From Zanthoxylum bungeanum (lineage: Eukaryota > Streptophyta > Magnoliopsida > Sapindales > Rutaceae), in NCBI GenBank assembly GCA_019454045.1, contig SKCR01034824.1, forward strand, positions 1 to 64,000: a stretch of 64,000 nt of DNA, in the 5' to 3' direction. Under the pieces are notes generated by a model that was given only the letters and a program-made list of their open reading frames with translations, was not told where the DNA came from and did not search any database. Below, in pieces: positions 22,860 through 34,711 of the stretch. Numbering within the stretch: the first letter of the stretch is position 1; each line of letters starts with the position of its first letter. The translations under genes and the position numbers were made by a program.

Positions 22860-24179
22860 GCTTATCCCCTACCGACTGATGGATGGCCTTGTCCTCCAGA
22901 AGACTGTCCTCCTCTCAAACTGTCTCTGATCACCATGACCTCGTCTCCTAGAACCCTGCCCTTGGACATTTCCAACCGCCCCCGATAGATTCTGTGAGGA
23001 TTGACATACAATGGTGGGGCAATCTTTGACAAAGTGCCTCATTTGACCGTACTAAAAGCATGCTCCTTACACCTTCCAACACTCCCCTCGGTGAGGTCGA
23101 TCACAAATAGAGCAAAGAGGCACCCGGGTCTAGCAACTGAAGCGTGTGTCATAGATTACGAAGCAGCACCCAGAGAACGACCTATCTCAACACTTCTATA
23201 CCTAGATGTCTCATGGTGTGTCATGCCCCTAGGAGGAGTAGCCCACCCTGAGTCCTACAAGTATCACGTTGATAAGTTTTCCCTACTACCTCAGACCTTA
23301 CCTTCTTCTAAACCTCCCTATATGCGGGCCTCATTTGCGCTTTTGCTTCAAACAATAATGATGCGTTCAAGGCTTGTGTGTAATTCATCTTTGGGGTTAT
23401 CAAGATAGATCTGAATAGATAATCGCGCAGCCCATTGACAAATCTTTTTAATTTCATTTCCTCGATAGGGACGAGATGGGGAGCAAACTATGATAATCAG
23501 GTAAATACTATATCATGCTCCATCACAGTTATTCGTTCGCTCTGCACCAACTGTTCAAATTCTCTAGCTCTAGCATCCCTCACACTCTCAGGCAAAAATC
23601 GTGTTAAGAAAGCTTCACTGAATCCATCCCATTGAAGAGGTGGAGCGGTAACCGTCCTATTCTGGCCATACAACTAATACCAAGCATGAGCTAGATCTTG
23701 AAGTTGAAAACTCACCAACTAAACTGCTCTAACAGGGGTACACCCTAAAGCTTGACAAATTCGATCAGATTCTTCTATGAAACTATTGGGTTAGGGTTAG
23801 GCTCAGTCCCAAGGAAAGTGGGTGGGTGTAATTTTATGAACTCTTGTAATGTGACAACTAACTCTTGCCCTTGACCCATAGGAGCTTGGGGTTGTAATTG
23901 GATGGGTGGTGGAGGAGGTACGGCTTAAGCGTGAGCTTGCTGTTGTTGTTGGGTCATTAGATTCACTAAAGTCTGCAAGGTTTAATGGATTTGTTGCATT
24001 CCAATAGGCGCAGCTTGAGGTGCTGGTACTTTAGCTGCATGAGGTACCTTTATCATGTGCCTCCTACGAGTAGGACACCCACTACATCTGGGCGCAAGCC
24101 CATGTGGTATCGATGAGCCTTGATCTGGAGCAATCTCTTGTGGAGCTCTCCCACGTGCACCTCTCCTCCGCAGAGGCAT
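22860..24179 (-). pseudogene. chromovirus gag
   Basis: It starts at the ATG whose complement ends at 24179 (MPLRRRGARGRAPQ), the basic, arginine-rich start also seen in the plus-strand copy at 43584. A glutamine-rich and proline-rich linker follows (about 23890-23960). The capsid block is ELVVTLQEFIKLHPPTF. The nucleocapsid zinc knuckle near 23020-23080 is not intact: only part of the Cys/His set can be made out. Stops and frameshifts occur throughout. Gag and the adjacent pol lie in the same orientation, as expected for one element. Confidence 0.85.
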
Positions 24180-25458
24180 AGATCAAATCTACAATAAGAG
24201 TTCTAAGATATTAGCTGAAAAGGAAGATAATTTTATTGAAGATACAGAATATGGAAAATTTGAAGATGTGCTCGAATGATACAAATATCGGATAAACAAC
24301 ATTCTACATACGACTATCCCAAACATACTACGCATGTAAAATACCCCTTATCATTATTTTGCAAGTCACCGAACGCCAAAGACATGATGCTACCGGAAGG
24401 AGACAGGATTACCCATCTTCATAAGCCTCATAATTTACAGAAAAACGGACATGATGTAACCTAAAACTAGACATCCTGGATCAAAGTCCAGCATCAAAAT
24501 GAAATATAGCAAAACATCTAACATGCCAGGGACAGCAGGTCCACACAAATCGCATCAAAATCAAATTCAACACTCAAGGGCTCCGTGCCCACAACATCAT
24601 AACACAATCCTATAATACAAATCTTTACTATTACATTTCCCACACATAACTAACATACCCAATACCCCTAATGCCAAAAAATATTCCCTGATGACTTGCA
24701 AAATAATATCCATCATCCAACGCAGTCATCTCCATCAAAAGTAGAGGCTACGGTAAAAGATGAGAAAACCTGCAATCATCAATAAACTGGGGGGCGGGGA
24801 TGAGTCTTCTGGACTCGGTGAGTAGATACCAAAAACAAACTACAAGGAAATTCAAAACATGTCCATAAATCATTCTTTTATGCATGTATCATAAAAAATA
24901 TATCAAGCGTTCAACACCCTAGTCGCGCGCAAAGACTGAGCTAGGAGCGAATCAATCCCTTATCGACAAGGTAGCGAGCCAGTTTATTTCTGATGGACGA
25001 GACCCTAAACAAGTGCCCCGACAGAAACATAATAATGTGTCATGAAAACATATGAAAAATATGTAACAAGCACCGAGGCAGAAACATATAGTCAGTCAAG
25101 CATCTCAGTAGAAACATATGAGTAAAATCAAAATCATAAAATGTATAACAAGTGCTGAGACGGAAACAAGTGATCTTTATGCGTGATCTTTTATCAAATA
25201 AGACTTAAACCCAACAAACCTTCAAACTTAAAATCTCTTAAATTATAAATCAAGAAAAACACATAGTTAGGCATCTACTCACAGTTATAAATTGAGAAAA
25301 TTACTGAAAGGAGGGCGGTTGATCGAGCTTTCGATCTACAATAAAATGAGAATATGTAAGATTCTTGACTTGGTCTCTTGAAGCAAAGAAGATACAACGC
25401 AAATTAAATGTAAATCAAACATGCTATTTTTTATTTCCACCCTTATACATCAATATAA

Positions 25459-26190
25459 GACTATAGTAGATTTCAAGTTACCTATTGTCTTTATTATGAA
25501 ACTTTTCTCCTAAATGAGAGGTGAACAACTAACTGTCATTTTACTTATCTTTACTATCTTTAAACTTAGAGAAAATGCATTTATTTCTCACACGCTCTTC
25601 ATCCTCAACAACATCATTCATGCCGAATTAAAATCATTTCCCCAACTATTGACTTTTGCACATTAGGGCATCCCCCATTCATCAATCCAACGCTCATGAA
25701 ATTAGCTTCCTAATACCAATAAAATACTACTACCACTCCAATTTACCGAAACCAAATCAGCCCCCTTGTTCACGGTACCATCAGGCCAAATCTGCCCTCC
25801 TCTGATCACGGTATATTGGGCAAAATCTGCCCTCTTTCATTTCTTAAACTCAAATCACCACAACAATAACAACAATCTATCCTCACCTCACCTCGTCCTA
25901 TCACCAAAAAAATAAAAAATAGACCCACATTAACCTAACTAACCAGCCACAACCTCACCATTGCCGAAATCACAAACCAATTCACCACAACATCTCATCT
26001 GCCATTATCGCCACAGCCACAGAACCAGAAAAAGAAAATTAAAAAAATAGAAACATCAAAGGGTTTAGAATCCTAGCTCTTTCCACCAAATTTCTTAAAA
26101 AAATCTAAGTTATATCCATGACAAAGAATAATCCAATTAGAACTTCATTATCTTATTTGAATACCATAATCAATTGATTAGTTCAAAAAA
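25459..26190. other. 732-base block present in only one chromovirus LTR
   Basis: In the other LTR, tcaatataa runs directly into caaataagactcatt (19379-19402). Here 732 bases separate the two, bounded by ataa on both sides and ending in a short A run. There are no terminal inverted repeats. It could be an insertion such as a SINE-like piece, or sequence deleted from the other LTR through the ataa microhomology. Confidence 0.6.
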
Positions 26191-26449
26191 ATAACAAATA
26201 AGACTCATTTCCTCAAAAGAATGAGTGGTGGTGATCGTATTTCCTCAAAAAAATCTAAGTATTTCCTCAAAAAATACTCACAGGAACCGAAGGGAAAATG
26301 GAGAAGAATGAGGGGTGGTGATCGTATGTGTGTGAGGGAGGAGGTGGTATATCATGTGTCGGGTGTATATGTCATCTCTCATAGCAGGCGGTTAATTTTC
26401 GGTGAGGGAGAGAAGAGAATAAGAAAAATCTAGTCTCTTCTCTTTCTTA

Positions 26450-26914
26450 TAAGGGTGGCAGCAGGCCGGGCCCGGGCTTTGAAAAGCCTGGCCCAAGCCC
26501 GACCAAACAAAATTTGGCCTGGGCTCGGGAAAAGCCGGGCCCGGGCCAAATCTGGCCCGAATTTTTTCAAAAAAAAAAAATTATATATATATTCAAATAT
26601 AATTTATATTATATAAATACATCATCAAAATTAAAAACATACAAAAAAAAAATACATTCACACTATATGCAAAGACAATTCACAATTTAAATGCTACATA
26701 CAAATAAAAATGCTACAAACATATTAAAAAATATATATATATAATTTTTTTTTTTTTTAATTTTGGCCTGGGCCAAAATTGCAAAGCCCGGCTTGGGCCC
26801 GAACCCGAGCCGGGCTTTGATCAAAGGACCCGGCCCAGACTTTTTTTACCCCGGACCGGGCCAAAACCCGAGTGGACCAGTCCGGACCGGGCCCGAACTT
26901 TTCTACCACTCTCA
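26450..26914. mobile_element. hAT-type non-autonomous element
   Basis: A 465-base element with a perfect 8-base target duplication ctttctta (26442-26449 and 26915-26922). The ends taagggtggcag and ctaccactctca are inverted matches, and both arms carry gggcccgg-rich blocks around an AT-rich core. The other LTR has the unfilled site ctttcttc at 19720-19727. The 8-base duplication and TA-GGGTGGCA-type ends fit the hAT superfamily. There is no coding capacity. Confidence 0.92.
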
Positions 26915-26932
26915 CTTTCTTATATTTTCGTG

Positions 26933-26963
<31 letters not shown>

Positions 26964-27175
26964 TGGGCCACACACGCCCGTCTTCTCTCTGTTTTGTGTT
27001 ATGGACCTCACACCCTTCTGTTTTTTTTTTTTTTCCTATTATTTTTTTTTTCCTTTTAATTTTACAAACCCCGCCTTTAAATTCCTTCCACCACTCCCCC
27101 TATTTCAAGTAACTACCTTAACTTGGAGAGATTATACCCCAAAAAAATTCAAGCTAATATTTCACGGGTTATTAC

Positions 27176-28400
27176 ATTTTGATTCTTGAATAGTTTTAAA
27201 TATTTAATACAATTGGTATTTTTACTTTATGATTTTTAATTAATCGAGAGATTATATTTTTACTAATTTTCACATAGAAATAGTCTTGTTTTTTTTTTTT
27301 TTTTTTATGTGTGGTTAGGGAACCCAGTTGTGACTGGTATTATTATTTTGTGAGTTAATTTCCTGCTGCAATATTACCCTTGGGATATTTTCGACGTTAG
27401 ATATGTCATAATAATAATATTTTTCTTTTAATAAAGAGAAAATATTATACCAATTACCTTATGATTTAATATGTTTTAAATTGATTTATTTTCCGATTGT
27501 TGATTTGGGAAGTGAAACCTTCAATTGAGTAATAAAATGAATCAAATATTAAATATAGGGACATAATACAAGGGGAATTCCTGACGTTTTGCTGTCTTTT
27601 TCTATTGATAATCCTTACGTATTTTTCATAATGTTTATTTTAATTTGCCAATTAAATCTTTTTCGTTAATTAAATTATTGCTAACATTTTTTTTAAAAAA
27701 ATAAGTTCCTTTGCAACAATCTCTCTGAGGAATCGACACCCCAGCTACATTGCGATAACCGCAAGCATTTTTTGGCCGTAATCAGAAAAATAACAAAAAG
27801 GGGGCTTTGAATCATTGGAAATAAGTTGTCCAAATGCGAGATTGGAAATTGAATGTAACTTTTAAAAATAACAGTATCTGTGAAGATAAATTTGCTCTTT
27901 GGAAAAATAATATTAAAATATTTATCTTTTTTACTTTTGTAATCTAAAATAGTAAAATTGTCTTAAAAAAATTACATTACATTCAATTACTATTTATTTA
28001 TCAAATAATATTTTGAAATAATACATTATAAACCTCTCATTTTTTCTCAAATAAAATTATGATATGTTACTCTTTATTCTGTCTCGTTTTATTTCATTCA
28101 ACTATGTTACATTCCATTATAAATCATCCACTTACATCAAATCTTAACATTGCCTAAGAGTTCTTCAAACAAAATGATCAATTAAGATGGTAACTTTTCC
28201 CTTTATAAATTACATTTTTTTAACCAAATTTGCTTATGATGAAAATTTTTAATTTTTTTTTCATATATAGTCAGAAAGAAAAGAAACAGCTTTGGATCTG
28301 GCAAAATTTGTAGACAAATGTGTTCAAGTGAAGCTCGCTGGTGGCAAACTACGTACTCACATTTACTCCATTTTTTTTTTGTTTTTTTTTTTTTATTTGG
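27176..28400. other. AT-rich stretch without recognisable gene
   Basis: Between the chromovirus LTR and the LTR at 28406 I see no convincing coding region. Long T runs lie at 27289-27306 and 28370-28394. The phrase gaggaatcgacacc near 27730 resembles the end of a gypsy LTR, with ttttttggccg 35 bases later where a primer-binding site might sit, but it is too degraded to call. Confidence 0.4.
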
Positions 28401-28905
28401 AAGCATGATGAACGCTAAAAAGTGCACATTTATTAAAAGAAAAATTAATCATTTTACACTTGAAGTTTCAATAATCCCCTTAATTTAGCATATTTGTAAA
28501 CTAATAATTAAATTTATGCTTTATATATTTTTATTGTGATTTCTATTTCTTATGTAGGTGAAATAATACTTTGCATGCATAACTAGAAAAATTGACGTGA
28601 TATTTGGATTTTGGAGGCCAGAAATTTAAAAGAGCGTTCTAATATTGTACAATTTCGGAAATGTCAACTTTGTGCAATTTTTGTATTTTGGCCATAACTT
28701 TTTACTCTCATATCAGATTGAGGCGATTCCAGTTCCAGATAAAAGAATAATCAAATATTTACAACTTTTCTGTTGATAAGATTTTCTAGTTCGGGGATTT
28801 TCAAGACCGAAATTGATGAAAAATCCAAAGTGTGTTATATGTAATTATTAAAGCAAAAAAAATAAAAAATAAATAAATAAATTCGGAGGATTGGCCAATT
28901 AAGTT

Positions 28906-28991
28906 GAAAATTTTACATTGCATTATTAAATGCAATGCAAAATTTTCAAAGAAAGATGGTGTTGAGCCCTCTATAAATAGAGGAGCTCAAC
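28906..28991 (+). promoter_or_regulatory. two hairpins over the LTR promoter
   Basis: The first inverted repeat (28906-28947) pairs gaaaatttta-cattgcatt with aatgcaatg-caaaattttc. The second (28961-28991) pairs gttgag and cctctat with atagagg and ctcaac around the TATA box. Both are kept in the 3' LTR at 42468-42553. Confidence 0.7.
28971..28980 (+). promoter_or_regulatory. TATA box of LTR promoter
   Basis: The word ctataaatag is a canonical plant TATA box in the middle of the LTR. It is conserved in the 3' LTR at 42533-42542. Transcription would start about 30 bases downstream, near the ctcaacacc segment. Confidence 0.8.
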
Positions 28992-29700
28992 ACCTTATTT
29001 CTTCAGCATCCTTCATAGGTTTCTTTCTGAAATTTTGTGAATGATTTATGCTCTTGTGTATTTTATTTTTTATAAAAACTTTCTTGTAATTTCTTTTTTT
29101 AGAAATAAAATTATGTGTGTTTTTTATTCAAATTATGAGTAGCTAATTTCTTCTTGCTGGGGTAAATGGAGAAGCTTTTAATATGAAAATATAAATTAAT
29201 CTCACTTACATTATAATACATAAATTGTAATCTAATGATTAATATTTAATTTAAATTTGGATTAATTACTGTCAAACTTTGTTACCGCCTATATGGCTGG
29301 TTTAATTTATTTGACATAATTGATTACCTAACTGGACTTGTTATAGACAAATGTTATCACCGTCTTTATGGTTGGTTTTATATGGTTTGACATAATTAAT
29401 TCATGAATTAAATTAACTGGGTAATAATGACAATTTATATATTATAAAAAGTGAGATTTCTAAATTTGAAATATTAAAAGTGGATCCCCTAACACCAGTA
29501 TTTTATTTTATTGTTGCAGTTCAATTTAAAAATTTCCAATCCCTTTAAACAACTCAATCTTTTTATTTTCACTCAAATTATTATTTTATTTTACTAAATC
29601 TACTCCTTGTGGATCGACCCCAGACTTATCGGGTTATTTTATTACTTCGATAATCTTATACTTGGGAATAAAAAATCACTTTTTAAGCGTGTCAAGTTTT

Positions 29701-29718
29701 TGGTGCTGTTGCCGGTGA
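29701..29718 (+). other. primer-binding site of LOG-carrying element
   Basis: The word tggtgctgttgccggtga lies six bases after the LTR end. It is a slightly mutated form of the tggcgccgttgccgggga site used by Athila/Tat elements. Confidence 0.85.
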
Positions 29719-29949
29719 ATATAATTTAGTAGATAAAATAATAATTTAACATCCTTGTATTTATTATTTCATTTTATTTTATTTTTATTTTATTTTTATT
29801 TTTATTTTGTATTTCTTTTATTTGTATTTTATGTATCTCATTTTTTTAATCACTACTTTTGTATTTTTTGTCATTCATTTTAATTTTTTTCACTTGTTTA
29901 TTATTTTTCTTTATGTAAGTACTGCTTAAATTTTAGGATATAGTTTGTA

Positions 29950-31535
29950 GTTAGGTTACATGAGTTTAGGGATAAAAATCCTGAAGATACACTAGATTAC
30001 CTAGAACACATAGTAGAGAATGCTCAACAATGGGATATAGTTGGCACTTATGAGTCGCCTGTAAAACCACAGCCATCTAGTAAAGGTATGTTTAACATTA
30101 GGGAAGACCATGACCTTTCTGCTCAATGTGCATCTCTAGCTAAAAAATTGAGGCATTAGAAATGAGGAAGAGTGATCATGTCAAGTCAATTCAAGAAGTT
30201 GCATGTCAAATATGTAATTCAAATGAACATGTCATACAAGTTTGCCCAACCTTGCCAGCCCTACAAGAATGTCTCCACGACCAAGTCAGTTTCACAAACA
30301 CCTTCAAGAAACCAAACCCAAACCCATACTCCCAAACCTACAATTCTGGTTGGAGAAACCATCTGAACTTTAATTGGAGGAATGATAACAAAGCACAACC
30401 ATCGCAACAACCTCCCCATGTACACCAGAATTTTCACAACTCCCAGAATTATGCACCATATATCCCCCCGCCTAGGAAAACCCTTGAGGATGCCTTACAT
30501 GCATTCATTAAAAAATAGGAAGCCATCAATAATCAAAATATGAAAACATTGATTGATCTGAAAGATATTTTCTCCAAAATCACATCTACACTAGCCTTTA
30601 ATGAGAAATGGAAGTTTCCTGTACAACCACAACCAAACCCCAAGAGACATCAAAACCCTCACGAGGGTAGTTCAGATTGTCAACACATAAACCAAGTCAA
30701 ATCTGTTATTACTCTTCGCAGTGGTAAGGTCATCCACAGACCTATTCTTGAACCTCATGAAACTGAAAATAAATCAGATTATAGGGTAATGAAGGGTTTG
30801 ATGAACCATTACCTACCGTTGATGATAGCAATCTTTCTCATGCACCTTCATTTCCTCAAGCATTAAAAACAAAGAAATTAAACCATTCCCCATAGATTTA
30901 TGAAAAATTCAAACAGATAAAGATCAATATTCCTTTGTTAGATGTCATCCAAAAGATAGCATTTATTCCAAATTTCTGAAATACTTGTGCACCGTTAAAA
31001 GAAAATATCAGGTAAGAAAGAAATCTTTTCTAGCTGAATAGGTAAGTTTCATTCTCTCAACTAATAATGTATTAAAATACAAGGACCCTCGTTGTCCAAC
31101 TATTTCATGTATTATTGAAATCAAAAAATTGAACATGCATTGTTTGATCTTGGAGCCAATGTGAATTTTCTTCCATTTTTGGTTTACCAACAACTGAATA
31201 TTGGCGAGTTAAAACCAACATCAACTATTCTTTTACTTGTCGATAGATCAGTCAAGGCACCAAAAGGAATTGTTGAAGATGTGATATTACAAGTTGATAA
31301 ATTCATATATCTTATGGATTTTATTGTATTGGAAATATAACCTGTAACAGACAGTTATAAGCCAATTCCTGTAATACTTGGTCGCCCATTTTTAACAACT
31401 GTTAATGTTTTAATTAATTGTAGGAATGGAAACATGAATTTATCATTTGGCAATATAATGCTGGAGCTTAATATTTTAACATGTACAAACAACCATACAA
31501 TAAGAACCAATTGTGGAGGAATATATTCAGGTGAG
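29950..31535 (+). pseudogene. gag-protease of LOG-carrying element
   Basis: The gag C-terminal part shows a zinc knuckle in CQICNSNEHVIQVCP (about 30210-30255). It is followed by the proline/asparagine-rich TYNSGWRNHLNFNWRN and then VITLRSGK (about 30705-30730), a linker common before protease in Athila/Tat elements. The aspartic protease reads ALFDLGANVNFLP at about 31136-31175, in the DLGA form usual for this branch, and later VILGRPFLTT (about 31370). Stops at 30519 and frame changes separate the pieces, and the gag N-terminal capsid is mostly absent. A copia solo LTR interrupts it at 31536 and the reading continues at 33553. Confidence 0.88.
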
Positions 31536-33552
31536 TGTTGGTTTATTCTAAGGTCCCAAGATCAAATCAAGACATGAAAACATGCGTGAACACATCAACG
31601 GAGGTAGCGGAATACTCACATTGATCGGTTGAGTCGATTTGAAGACGAATGAAGCCAAAAACGCACTGCCCTTCACGCCAAACTGCTGGCAGTCCACTGC
31701 CCTGCAAACAGAAATTTGAGTGAAGAAAAAGAGCTCCTAGCTTCGTCGGATGGATCCCGTCTCATGGTCGAACCTCCCTACCACCTTCGCAAGACTTGAA
31801 AGTGTGCTAGCACTTGATTTTTCACCATGAAAATCACTCTTTGCTTCCCTAAAGTCCACGCCATTCTGGTTCCAAACCAGTCCAAGAATTTCTTCATTTG
31901 GCGTGAGAGAAGAGAGAGTTTTGAGAGAGATGAAATTGTGTTAAATTAAAAGATTTACCAAAAATCAATAATTTATGCCATAATGTTTATTAAATAAATA
32001 ATAAACTTATGACACAAAACATGCAATGGCTTAGAGTGTCAAACACTCAAACTCCATGCAAAACCATTGAGTGTATTGTACACAATCTTCATGCAATGCA
32101 TTAGATTAAATAATGCATAATATGACATGTGTCATGTGGGCCCCACAGTTTCCAAATGAAAGTGGGCCCACGTACACTCACGCTTTCGGGTTCGATATTT
32201 CCGAAATACCGAGCTTACGTCGCGACGTTAATTAAATCGAATAATTGCGGCTAGCGAAATTATTATTTACGTCGCTAACGAATTAATTCTAAATTAACTC
32301 GTTTGCCCGAATTAAAATCTAATTTTAATTCCGCGTCGAAATCTAATTTCGTTTAATATATCGAATATATTAATTTACCGATTAATTCCAAATTAATCGT
32401 TATCTCTCTCTAGACGATATTTTATCCTAGATAAAATATCTCCGTAATTAATCCTAGATAATTTTCTCTCTCTTCTATATAATCCCAGATTATTCAAGAG
32501 TGCAAGTTGTGCGTCATCGGTGGATTATCGGGAAGCGACCCATGAGATCCCCGGATAAGTTGGCAGTAAATACGGTCGTCGGAGTGCCCGAATCACGTAC
32601 GTACCAAGTACTACGTTCTACCGATTTACGAGACAAGGTCGACTCCTAGCAAAGCACCAAGTCTTCCCAAGTTCTCCGGACATATTCATCAAAGAATATC
32701 TAGATCTGTATCAAGCGTAGTATACAATTGTATTGTGCATATCGGCCCAGTATCGGATAGTCACGTGCTAGGGCTGGGGCTGGATAAGTGTCTGCCCCGT
32801 CCGAAACACATATCGGATGTCTGGTAACTAGTCTCTATAATCGGATATTCATGACCTGGTCATAATATCACGATTGGATGCGCATCACTGAAGAGCACTA
32901 ATACCGTATCCTGCGTGACATCATCTCCATTATGACTGGAGTGACACTTCCGTCTTGACATCACATCCAATACACTACGATTCTCTGATAAACCCAGAAG
33001 TGGTGTACACAGAACAGTTAAGATCCCCCACCACCAAAACCAAAGTTTACCGATTGTCGTAAGTATTAGCGATATAAGTCTCAGGTTAAGACTATACACA
33101 CCTACCTTGATTTCGGCCTCCCATAGACACCTAGTCATAATACCAATGGGATTCCGAAGGGTCTATCCAGAGCGAAGCTGTTTCCCCGTACCATCGGTGA
33201 AACACGACCTCCTATCGCACTTGCACAAGTATCCAATACTTATATATATGAGAACTATGCCGTTGTGCCCTCACAACGCGCACAAGTGCAATACTAGCCT
33301 ATTCCGCATTATCGATGTCCAGTCTCGATAATACTACGGCTAGGGATATTAATGATTAATCCTTCGTGGACTGATACTGTCTCATATCATCTCAATCCAG
33401 GAACTAATCATAGGGACCTCTCTTCATTTATATGTCTATGGTGATCTAATCACAAAATGAAGAGAGTGCAATTTCCTTGTTACATAGTTAATTTGCTACA
33501 ACAACACAATGATCTGTGCAAATAGTGACGCTATGGGTCATATTATCCAACA
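31536..33552 (-). mobile_element. Ty1/copia solo LTR, minus strand
   Basis: The plus-strand ends tgttggtttattct and gggtcatattatccaaca match the other copia LTRs in reverse. No copia coding sequence, polypurine tract or primer-binding site adjoins it, so it is a solo LTR left by LTR-LTR recombination. The flanks gtgag and tggag match at only three of five positions, so the target duplication is eroded or the edge is off by a base. Gag-pol of the host element continues on both sides. Confidence 0.85.
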
Positions 33553-33955
33553 TGGAGGTTATCTGATTCTAAGAAAATTTATACTGCTAATTTTCTTGAA
33601 TCAAGTACGTAATTAAATTCGGACACTCCTAATGTTTTTACTTGATTCTACACATGTACTGGAAAACGATGGAGAAAAATAGATTTTGGAGGAACTAGGA
33701 ACACTGGAAGAAGAAAACCATGAGGAAACATCCTATTTGGAATTAAAGACTTTGAAAAAAGGATTGAAGTATGCATTTCTTGGAGATGAACAAAATTATC
33801 TTGTGGAAATTTCTTCCTCTCTCACAAGTGATCAAGAAGGAAAAATACCTCTGGACTGGAGCCATCAAGGCATGGAAGAAACTCTCGTAAGACTCCACAA
33901 TCATTTCTTCTCTCCCCAAAAATGCTCTGATGAAAATTTACAAAGCACGCACTGA
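33553..33955 (+). pseudogene. pol linker between protease and RT, truncated
   Basis: The readable core LKYAFLGDEQNYLVEISSSL, then TSDQEGK, is the linker that in Athila/Tat polyproteins lies between protease and RT. In family members it leads into the ADIKGISP segment and RT. Here the resemblance stops after about 33870 and no RT motif (LCIDYR, FGLCNAP, FMDD) follows anywhere before the 3' LTR. This marks the point where pol was lost. Confidence 0.8.
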
Positions 33956-34711
33956 AAGAATGAGGCTTCTTATGATCCATGGTATTCGTAGTGATATTCG
34001 TTGGGTAATTGAAGCAAGGGTTCACTTGGCAGGTGAGTCGTCTGACTCTTTCATTTCTTACATGCTTGGTTTAGGGAAAATAATTAGGTGTTTGTTATAA
34101 ATGTGTATGCTGGACGTGCAACACTCGTTGTCGTTCTTTAGGAATGTTGTCTTACAATCGCGAAGATAAATTTCAATTCATTAGAGATGGCTTGAGTAAG
34201 AAGTCTTTAGATGATATATCATTAACTCTTGAGACACATCATAGTGGACATGTTCATCGAGTAATTCACAATTTGCATACATAATTTCAAAAAGAATGAC
34301 AATAATACAGTCTCGGGAATCTGACTTTAAAAGACCTTATTTTCCAATTTATAAGAAAAAAATATGGGAAGCATATCCCCAACCATAGAGGGCGTTCAAG
34401 CCGTTACTTGACGTAAAACCAGAGGAAGATGTGAGCCACAATCACAACTACCAGTATATATTTTTTAATTTATTGCTTTAATTTTCTTTACTTTAAATTA
34501 CTGTTTTGGTTTACTTTAATTTACTGTTTTGATTTCCTTTGATTTTATCGACATTATCTAAATTTTTTGACTTTCACGATCTATTTTACTGTTCATCTGA
34601 CAATTGTCATTTTGCAAGTACTAGTGCTTTTATTACTCACATTTTTCAAGATCCAAAAGTACAGCTCGCCATTTCTCTCTTCAACATATCTAGATAAGAG
34701 AGAGAGCAAAA
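33956..34711 (+). other. unassigned stretch between pol remnant and LOG-like gene
   Basis: Two short codon-like segments are visible: MRLLMIHGIRSDIRWVIEA (about 33971-34030) and FIRDGLSKKSLDDISLTLE (about 34178-34235). I do not recognise either. The last 250 bases are T-rich. It may be non-coding element sequence, or a further captured or 5' untranslated segment linked to the LOG-like copy. Confidence 0.4.

Larger units (their letters stand above)
24180..27175 (-). mobile_element. chromovirus 5' LTR and leader, minus strand
   Basis: The outer end is clear: in element sense it starts tgtaataacccgtgaaat (plus-strand end at 27175). The inner end is not. A degenerate primer-binding-like word (gctcgaatgatacaaat, about 24270) could correspond to the initiator-Met tRNA complement, which would put the LTR at about 24285-27175, but this is weak. 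The LTR carries a 732-base block (25459-26190) and a hAT-type element (26450-26914), both absent from the 3' LTR copy. The 5 bases outside are ttttg; the partner is lost. Confidence 0.75.
28406..29694 (+). mobile_element. 5' LTR of the LOG-carrying element
   Basis: It starts tgatgaacgctaaaa and ends aagcgtgtca, and is paired with 41939-43255. It holds a clear TATA box, two hairpins upstream of it, an aataaa-type signal near 29103 and two copies of the taccgcc-tatggttggtt module shared with the Athila-like LTRs. The inner edge is fixed by the primer-binding site six bases on. Confidence 0.92.

Noticed and set aside
23001..23408. 135-codon plus-strand open frame
   Set aside because: It is antisense to chromovirus gag, which is recognisable on the minus strand.
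27730..27780. degenerate LTR end plus primer-binding site
   Set aside because: The resemblance (gaatcgacacc, ttttttggccg) is too short and no partner LTR was found.
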